Origin: Spirochaetales bacterium | Lineage (GTDB): Bacteria; Spirochaetota; Spirochaetia; SZUA-6; DRHE01 | Length of the DNA stretch: 11,592 nt | Assembly (NCBI GenBank): GCA_016930895.1 | Contig: JAFGFV010000239.1 | Coordinates: forward strand, 1 to 11,592 | Direction of reading: 5' to 3' | Shown here: positions 7,146 through 11,592 of the stretch, piece after piece | Numbering within the stretch: the first letter of the stretch is position 1 | Layout: the number at the start of each line of letters is the position of its first letter | Position numbers and translations under genes: made by a program | Notes under the pieces: model-generated | What the model was told of the DNA's origin: nothing | The model's database searches: none | The model's input: only the letters and a program-made list of their open reading frames with translations

Positions 7146-7910
7146 ATGCTCAGCAGGTACCCAATGTACTTCTTCTTCAACCTCGGTTGGATCGCGATCG
7201 GGGTCTTCACCTTCGTGCTCCTGCTGTTCGTGACGGCGCCGTACGGGCGCCACACCCGGGAAGGCTGGGGCCCGGCGGTTCAGGCCCGGTGGGGATGGAT
7301 CCTGATGGAGGGTGCCTCCCCCCTCGCCTTCACCCTGTTCTTCCTGGTCGGGAACCAGACCCTGAATCCAGTCACCGCGGTGTTCTTCATTCTCTGGATC
7401 CTGCACTACACCAACCGTTCCATCCTGTACCCTCTGCGGATGAAACACGGCGAGCGTCCCATGGTGCTGTCCGTGGCGGTCATGGGACTGTTCTTCAACT
7501 CCGTCAACGCCTACCTGAACGGCACCTATCTGAACCTCTTCGGCGGGCGCTACACCCTGAGCTGGATGCTCAGCCTGCGATTCATCATCGGCGTGGTGCT
7601 CTTCGTCGGGGGCATGCTGATCAATCTACACTCCGACGGCATCCTGCGCCGGATGCGAAGCGACGAGGAAGGAAAATACCGCATCCCCCGGGGAGGCTTT
7701 TTCGAGCTGGTGTCCTCTGCCAACTATCTCGGCGAGATCGTGGAGTGGTCGGGGTGGGCGGTCATGACCTGGTCGCTCCCGGGGCTGACCTTTGCCCTGT
7801 GGACAGCGGCTAACCTGATACCCCGTGCAGTGGCCCACCACCGCTGGTACAAGCGGCGCTTTCCCGACTATCCGGACGACCGCAGGGCGGTCATCCCCTA
7901 CATCCTGTAG
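7146..7910 (+). CDS. Steroid 5-alpha-reductase / DUF1295-like integral membrane protein
   Basis: A 254-residue protein with about six hydrophobic helices and the conserved C-terminal pattern of the 3-oxo-5-alpha-steroid 4-dehydrogenase family. Visible landmarks are APYGRH (31-36), HYTNRSILYP (87-96), the INLHSD block (159-164), IPRGGFFELVSSANYLGEIVE (180-200), and NLIPRA (223-228) followed by HHRWY (231-235) and FPDYP (239-243). In eukaryotes this fold reduces a C=C bond next to a carbonyl with NADPH. The bacterial substrate is unknown, and lipid or isoprenoid substrates are only a guess. All conserved blocks are present, so it is probably functional. The ATG at 7146 fits a leaderless mRNA. 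An alternative ATG at 7164 (M7) has an AGG at 7155-7157. It is transcribed alone and faces the glycosyltransferase gene. Confidence 0.85.
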   Translation: MLSRYPMYFFFNLGWIAIGVFTFVLLLFVTAPYGRHTREGWGPAVQARWGWILMEGASPLAFTLFFLVGNQTLNPVTAVFFILWILHYTNRSILYPLRMKHGERPMVLSVAVMGLFFNSVNAYLNGTYLNLFGGRYTLSWMLSLRFIIGVVLFVGGMLINLHSDGILRRMRSDEEGKYRIPRGGFFELVSSANYLGEIVEWSGWAVMTWSLPGLTFALWTAANLIPRAVAHHRWYKRRFPDYPDDRRAVIPYIL

Positions 7911-7942
7911 GGCGCCTGACCGGCATCGGCAAGCCGCTGCAG

Positions 7943-7960
7943 CCGCCGGGTCTCCGGCGG
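7943..7960. terminator. Hairpin between convergent genes, probable bidirectional terminator
   Basis: A perfect 7-base-pair stem CCGCCGG/CCGGCGG closes a four-base loop GTCT. It sits in the 68-base gap between the ends of the reductase-like gene (7910) and the glycosyltransferase gene (7979). There is no real T-run, so its terminator role rests mainly on position and stem strength. Confidence 0.5.
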
Positions 7961-7978
7961 TCGCACCGTTATCGTTCC

Positions 7979-9076
7979 TCAGGCGCCTTCCGGGGCTCCC
8001 TCCAACAGCCCCTGCCACATCTCCGCCACCTGATGGATATCGTAGCTTCTCTCCGCAGCCCGGCGGCCGGCCTCCCCCAGCCGACCCAGCAGCTGCGGTG
8101 ACTCCGCCGCCCGCAGCAGCACCGCGGCCGCCTCTGCCGGGTCCGCCCGCAGCAGGGCCGTCTCCCCGTGCGCCTCGGTTCGGCTCCCTGGTACCAGCAG
8201 ATCCCGGTACGGCACGATCTCCCCGGGCCCCTGAACGGCATGGGTGACCACGGGCACCCCGCAGGCCATCGCCTCCGCCACGGGGAGGCAGAACCCCTCC
8301 CACTCCGAGAGGTTGAGATACACGTCCATGCCCCAGTACAGCTCGGCCATCGCGGCAGGGGAAATCGCCCCGACCACGAAGCGGACCTGGGACTCCACCC
8401 CCAACCGCCGCGCCTGCAGCCGCAGGTCCGTACCTTCCAGGGAGACCAAGCGGTCGGTCTTGACCAGGAGCCGGGCCGCGGGCTCCCGCGCCAGCAGGGC
8501 GGCCAGGGCTTCCAGAATGAGGTCGAAACGCTTGCGCCGGGTGTGCGCCCCCACCGTGCCCACTGCGAAGCTCTCCGTCAGGCCGTGGCGCTCCCGCGCC
8601 CGGGCACGCTCCCGCCGATCCGGGGGACGGTACGAGCCCGTGTCCACTCCGTGGGGGATCACCGGACCGACGCGCGCGCATCCCCCGGCGCCCAGGAGCT
8701 CGGCGGTCCGCCGCGTAAGGGGAACCGGCAGGGCGGGGCCGAACGCTCCGGGAGCCGGGGGACGGGAGGACTGGGCCCAGAGATAAGCGGGCACCCCCGG
8801 GCCCGGATCGGTGAGAAACGGGAACTGGTCCGGGTATCCCAACAGAATCAGGGCTCGTGCCTTTCCGCGTGCGAGAGCCCCGGGGAGCCCGTCGGAGTCA
8901 CACAGACCGGCCGGCACGCCCCTGCGGCCAAGGGCCCCCGCCAGAAGCCCCAGCTGGCGCGAGAACGAGCTCATCCTCCGCAGGGGAAGACCGCTGGCCA
9001 GGATGACCGGAGACGGGTGGCTCTCGGGGCTCACTCTCCGGTCCTCGGGCTCAGGCACCGCTCCCGGCAGCCGCAT
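7979..9076 (-). CDS. GT4-family glycosyltransferase (group 1)
   Basis: A 365-residue (or about 351-residue) GT-B-fold glycosyltransferase. The C-terminal nucleotide-sugar domain shows VGTVGAHTRRKRFD (172-185), where the donor-binding lobe begins. It then has the retaining GT4 signature SEWEGFCLPVAEAMACGVPVV, with the E-x7-E pair E260 and E268. The N-terminal acceptor lobe is less conserved; it includes a PHGVDTGSYRPP linker (141-152). Such enzymes transfer sugars from nucleotide donors to lipids, polysaccharides or glycans in the cytoplasm. The acceptor cannot be told. The ATG at 9076 overlaps nagA's end by 26 bases and has no ribosome site. A GTG at 9034, 16 bases past the nagA stop and preceded by GAGGA, is an attractive alternative start. 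It is the second gene of the nagA transcript, which is an unusual partner for nagA. Confidence 0.85.
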   Translation of the reverse strand: MRLPGAVPEPEDRRVSPESHPSPVILASGLPLRRMSSFSRQLGLLAGALGRRGVPAGLCDSDGLPGALARGKARALILLGYPDQFPFLTDPGPGVPAYLWAQSSRPPAPGAFGPALPVPLTRRTAELLGAGGCARVGPVIPHGVDTGSYRPPDRRERARARERHGLTESFAVGTVGAHTRRKRFDLILEALAALLAREPAARLLVKTDRLVSLEGTDLRLQARRLGVESQVRFVVGAISPAAMAELYWGMDVYLNLSEWEGFCLPVAEAMACGVPVVTHAVQGPGEIVPYRDLLVPGSRTEAHGETALLRADPAEAAAVLLRAAESPQLLGRLGEAGRRAAERSYDIHQVAEMWQGLLEGAPEGA

Positions 9077-10223
9077 CGAAGACCACGGTGCCGCGCTTGA
9101 AGGTCATCCGCACCCCGAGCTCCGAGTCCAGGAGCACGAGGTCCGCGTCCTTTCCCGCCTCCAGAGCGCCGGTGCGCCCTTCCAGCCCCAGGACCCGGGC
9201 GGGGTTCATGCTGGCGGTGCGGATCAGGGCCGGCGCCGGCCAGTCCAGGGCGGCCCGGCAGCGCTGGATGAGCTCGCTCATCCCGAGCGCGGTGCCGATC
9301 AGGGTTCCGTCCAGATATCGCGTGGTTCCTTCCCGGGACTCGTAGGGCAGCCCCTTGTAGGAGTACCGCCCTTCGGGCAGCCCCATTGCCTGCATGCCGT
9401 CGGTGATCAGCACCAGGCGCGCCTCCCCGAACAGCTCGGCGGTCAGCCGCAGGACCGGCGGCTGGACGTGGACCCCGTCGCAAATCAGCTGAACGGTCAG
9501 CCCCGGAGCCTCCCAGAGCGCCGGCAGCGGCCCCGGTTCCCGGTGGTGAAGCCCGTTCATGGCGTTGAACAGGTGGGTGGCGTGGCTGATCCCCGCGGCC
9601 ACGCCGGCCCGGGTCTGCTCGTAGCCGGCCTGGGAGTGGCCGAACGAGGCCACCACCCCCTCCCGGCGGAGGCGAGGGATCAGCGCCAGCGCCCCCGGCA
9701 GCTCCGGGGCAACGGTCATCATCCGCAGGGCACCGCGGCAACCCTCGAGAATCTCCTGGAGCACCCGCGGACGAACCTCGCTCAGGCAGTCCGGCTGGAT
9801 CATGCCCCGCTTGCCCTCGGCGATGAACGGTCCCTCCAGGTGCAGTCCCAGGCAGTCGGCCCCCGGCAGCTTGCGCCCGCTGGCAGCAGCGGCCACCGCC
9901 AGATGGCGGTTGTCCTTTCCGGGCCGGTATACCGTCGTGGCCAGGAAGCCCGTGACCCCGAAGCGGGCGCAGGTCGCGGAGATGCGCTCCATCCCCGCAG
10001 CCTCGGCGTCGAGCACGTCGCTTCCCCCGGCGCCCTGTACGTGCACGTCCAGGAAACCCGGCGCCGCGATCATGCCGGGAACCTCCAGGACCCGATCGGC
10101 CGGGCCCGGCGACGGGCCGGCCGGGCCCACCGAGAGGATCTTCTCCCCTTCCATCAGGATCTCCCCCGGGGCGATCTCCCCTGCCGGGGTGATCACCCGC
10201 GCCCCCGTGATCAGTGTACGCAT
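9051..10223 (-). CDS. nagA: N-acetylglucosamine-6-phosphate deacetylase
   Basis: A 390-residue amidohydrolase that removes acetate from N-acetylglucosamine-6-phosphate to give glucosamine-6-phosphate, in amino-sugar catabolism and cell-wall recycling. Motifs match NagA closely, numbered from M1 of MRTLITGARV: PGFLDVHVQGAGG (H61, Q63), HLEGPF with metal ligand E130, FGHSQAGYEQ with H196, ATHLFNAMNGLHHREPG with H217, and LITDGMQAMG with catalytic D275. The spacing parallels E. coli E131, H195, H216 and D273. Gln rather than His in the first H-x-H is as in E. coli. The open frame extends 19 codons upstream to 10280, but that part overlaps the promoter and is not family-like, so I choose the ATG at 10223. 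This lies 8 bases after the -10 and suggests a leaderless mRNA. The glycosyltransferase follows in the same transcript. Confidence 0.93.
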   Translation of the reverse strand: MRTLITGARVITPAGEIAPGEILMEGEKILSVGPAGPSPGPADRVLEVPGMIAAPGFLDVHVQGAGGSDVLDAEAAGMERISATCARFGVTGFLATTVYRPGKDNRHLAVAAAASGRKLPGADCLGLHLEGPFIAEGKRGMIQPDCLSEVRPRVLQEILEGCRGALRMMTVAPELPGALALIPRLRREGVVASFGHSQAGYEQTRAGVAAGISHATHLFNAMNGLHHREPGPLPALWEAPGLTVQLICDGVHVQPPVLRLTAELFGEARLVLITDGMQAMGLPEGRYSYKGLPYESREGTTRYLDGTLIGTALGMSELIQRCRAALDWPAPALIRTASMNPARVLGLEGRTGALEAGKDADLVLLDSELGVRMTFKRGTVVFDAAAGSGA

Positions 10224-10231
10224 GATGGAAG

Positions 10232-10261
10232 AGTGTAGGCTCCGGGTGCCGGGAGAGTCAA
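10232..10261 (-). promoter_or_regulatory. nagA promoter candidate (near-leaderless)
   Basis: On the minus strand TTGACT (10261-10256; five of six to TTGACA) and TACACT (10237-10232) are 18 bases apart. The nagA ATG begins 8 bases after the -10 and has no ribosome site, so the transcript should start within a base or two of the ATG. Confidence 0.55.
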
Positions 10262-10285
10262 CGCGCCGCAATCCGGGCAAACGTC

Positions 10286-10315
10286 TTGTCCGAAGCGACC
10301 GCCTCGGGCTACACT
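10286..10315 (+). promoter_or_regulatory. Promoter candidate of the divergent NagB-like gene
   Basis: TTGTCC (10286-10291) and TACACT (10310-10315) are 18 bases apart, back-to-back with the nagA promoter. The two -35 boxes are separated by 24 bases (10262-10285), so one regulator could control both. The leader would be about 25 bases long. I see no clear operator palindrome between them. Confidence 0.5.
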
Positions 10316-10333
10316 GCCAGGAAACCGTGCCGT

Positions 10334-10341
10334 GGAGGAGG
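10334..10341 (+). promoter_or_regulatory. Strong ribosome binding site of the NagB-like gene
   Basis: GGAGGAGG lies five bases before the ATG at 10347 and fixes that start. It contrasts with the divergent nagA, which has no such site. Confidence 0.8.
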
Positions 10342-10346
10342 ATTCA

Positions 10347-11592
10347 ATGCCCTCGAACGTCGAGGCCCGCGCCCTCACCGAATCCGCACAGCAGCTCGTC
10401 TACGAGCCCCGGGAGAAGATCGGGGTGATCGTGGTGCCTTCGTTCCCCGCCCTGGGCACGTACGCGGCCCTTCGTTTTCTCGAGTGGGCCCAGGACAATC
10501 CGGAGGGTGTCGTGTCCCTGCCCACCGGCAAGAGCCCGGAGCACTTCATCAAGGAAGTGGGACGCCTGCTGCGGGGCTGGAACGGCAAAGCCGTGCGGGA
10601 AGAGGTGGAAGGCTGGGGGCTCGACCCGGGACGCAAGCCGGAGCTCCGGGGTCTGCACTTCGTGCAGATCGACGAGTTCTATCCGATCAATCCCCTGCAC
10701 CACAACAGCTTCCACTATTACGTCCAGCGCTTCTACGTCGAAGGCTTCGGCATGGACCCGGAACGGGCTCTTCTGATCGACTGCGGCAGCATCGGCCTGC
10801 CCCCGGGCAAGCGTCTGGAGGAGGTGTGGCCAGACGACCGGGTGGACCTGTCCCTGCGCTACCGAACGGCTTCCGGCCGCACGGAGGCCATGCAGAAGCG
10901 GGTGATCGAGCAGATCGACGCCTGGTGCACGGAGTACGAAAGCCGCGTGCGCGCCCTCGGCGGTCTGGGCTTCTTTCTCGGGGGGATCGGACCGGACGGC
11001 CACATCGGCTTCAATGTCCGCGGGTCGGACCATTTCTCCACGACGCGGCTTGCGGAAATCAACTATGAGACCCAGGCCGCCGCCGCTGGAGACCTCGGAG
11101 GCATCGAGATCGCCCGCAGGCGCCTGGTGATCACCATCGGCCTGTCCACGATCACCTACAACCCGGAGTGCACGGCCATCATCATCGCCGCGGGGGAAGC
11201 CAAGGCGGGAATCGTGGCCGACGCGGTTCAGCAGGACCCTCACCCCCGCTTTCCCGCCACGGCGCTGCACAAGCTCCCCCGGGCTCGCCTGTATTTGACC
11301 CAGGGCGCCGCCAAGGGACTGGACGCCCGCTGCCGCGCTCGCCTCCAGGCGGCCGAAAGTCTCTCGGAGGAGCAGATCGAGAGGATCGTCATCGACCTCT
11401 CCCTCAAGCTCAGGCGGCGAATCGAATCCCTGAGCGAGGAGGACTTGCGCGGCGACCCCGACGGGGCGCTCCTGCTCTCCAAGACCCGGGAGAAGCTCGC
11501 CTCCTTCACGAAGCGCATCGCCGGAGGGCTCCGGGACAAGATCGAGGCGGGCAGCCGGCTCTTCTCGAACGCGGTGTTCCTGCACACGGAGC
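10347..11592 (+). CDS. Long NagB-like glucosamine-6-phosphate deaminase/isomerase-family protein, probably fused to a PIG-L domain (3' end outside window)
   Basis: The frame is open for 415 codons to the window edge. Residues about 25-320 form a NagB/RpiA/SugP isomerase domain: VVSLPTGKSPEHFIKEV (phosphate-binding loop, 55-71), FVQIDEFYPI with D109-E110 (general-base Asp of NagB), GGIGPDGHIGFN with D217 and H219, and IIIAAGEAKAGIVADAV with K286. NagB converts glucosamine-6-phosphate to fructose-6-phosphate and ammonia. In E. coli NagB the residue after HIAFN is the catalytic Glu148; here it is Val224. Residues 330-415 are a charged helical extension absent from the ~266-residue classical enzyme. 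The last visible residues, AVFLHTE, have the character of the first strand of PIG-L/LmbE deacetylases, just before their PHxDD motif. Some Bacteroidetes and spirochaete NagB homologues are long NagB-PIG-L fusions, so I infer the same here. It lies divergent to nagA and belongs to amino-sugar metabolism. Confidence 0.85.
   Translation, partial: MPSNVEARALTESAQQLVYEPREKIGVIVVPSFPALGTYAALRFLEWAQDNPEGVVSLPTGKSPEHFIKEVGRLLRGWNGKAVREEVEGWGLDPGRKPELRGLHFVQIDEFYPINPLHHNSFHYYVQRFYVEGFGMDPERALLIDCGSIGLPPGKRLEEVWPDDRVDLSLRYRTASGRTEAMQKRVIEQIDAWCTEYESRVRALGGLGFFLGGIGPDGHIGFNVRGSDHFSTTRLAEINYETQAAAAGDLGGIEIARRRLVITIGLSTITYNPECTAIIIAAGEAKAGIVADAVQQDPHPRFPATALHKLPRARLYLTQGAAKGLDARCRARLQAAESLSEEQIERIVIDLSLKLRRRIESLSEEDLRGDPDGALLLSKTREKLASFTKRIAGGLRDKIEAGSRLFSNAVFLHTE

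Noticed and set aside
8168..10238. Long plus-strand open frames opposite the glycosyltransferase and nagA
   Set aside because: Their translations are low-complexity Arg/Pro/Gly/His-rich and lack motifs, while the minus-strand frames carry clear GT4 and NagA signatures.
10344..11585. Minus-strand frame of 413 codons opposite the NagB-like gene
   Set aside because: It is a shadow; the plus strand has a strong ribosome site, a promoter and NagB motifs throughout.
1..11592. CRISPR arrays, tRNA or rRNA genes, intact insertion sequences
   Set aside because: I saw no regularly spaced repeats, no cloverleaf or rRNA core sequence, and no intact transposase with terminal repeats.

Overview
The window is high-GC bacterial DNA, dense in genes and with several scars of gene loss. 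My best guess for the source is a free-living spirochaete (Spirochaetaceae-like). The basis is the unusual long NagB-type protein at the right edge, the small membrane steroid-reductase-like protein and the lipoprotein/outer-membrane pair, all of which resemble proteins I associate with that group. This is judgement from memory, not a search result.

Layout. (1) Bases 1-114 hold the last codons of a plus-strand gene, probably a Gfo/Idh/MocA-type oxidoreductase. (2) 342-4268 is a plus-strand operon of three genes: a two-domain FtsX-type ABC permease, its ATPase, and a CPBP-family membrane protease. A candidate promoter lies at 186-214. (3) 4269-4966 contains no intact gene. On the minus strand it carries two decayed fragments that abut each other: a tyrosine recombinase with frameshifts and an amber stop, and an AlbA_2/HATPase-like ATP-binding protein with an internal frame change. 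(4) 4967-6444 is a coupled plus-strand pair: a nitrilase-superfamily lipoprotein and a secreted, probably outer-membrane beta-barrel, protein. (5) 6415-7023 (minus) is a broken NAD-dependent epimerase/dehydratase gene with an internal deletion and a lost 3' end; the barrel gene runs into it. (6) 7146-7910 (plus) is an intact steroid 5-alpha-reductase-like membrane protein. A perfect hairpin at 7943-7960 separates it from the convergent genes on its right. (7) 7979-10223 (minus) is nagA followed by an overlapping or adjacent GT4 glycosyltransferase. (8) 10347 to the right edge (plus, divergent from nagA) is a long NagB-like protein whose end lies outside the window.

How the genes work together. 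The right third is an amino-sugar locus. NagA deacetylates N-acetylglucosamine-6-phosphate to glucosamine-6-phosphate, which a NagB-type isomerase/deaminase would feed into glycolysis. The two genes are divergent, with back-to-back promoters. The NagB-like protein lacks one of the usual catalytic glutamates, so its exact reaction is open. The left operon looks like a peptide or lipid ABC efflux module with a membrane protease, and the adjacent integrase wreck suggests it may sit at a former insertion site. Several start codons lie only 6-8 bases after a -10-like hexamer, which points to leaderless or nearly leaderless transcripts.
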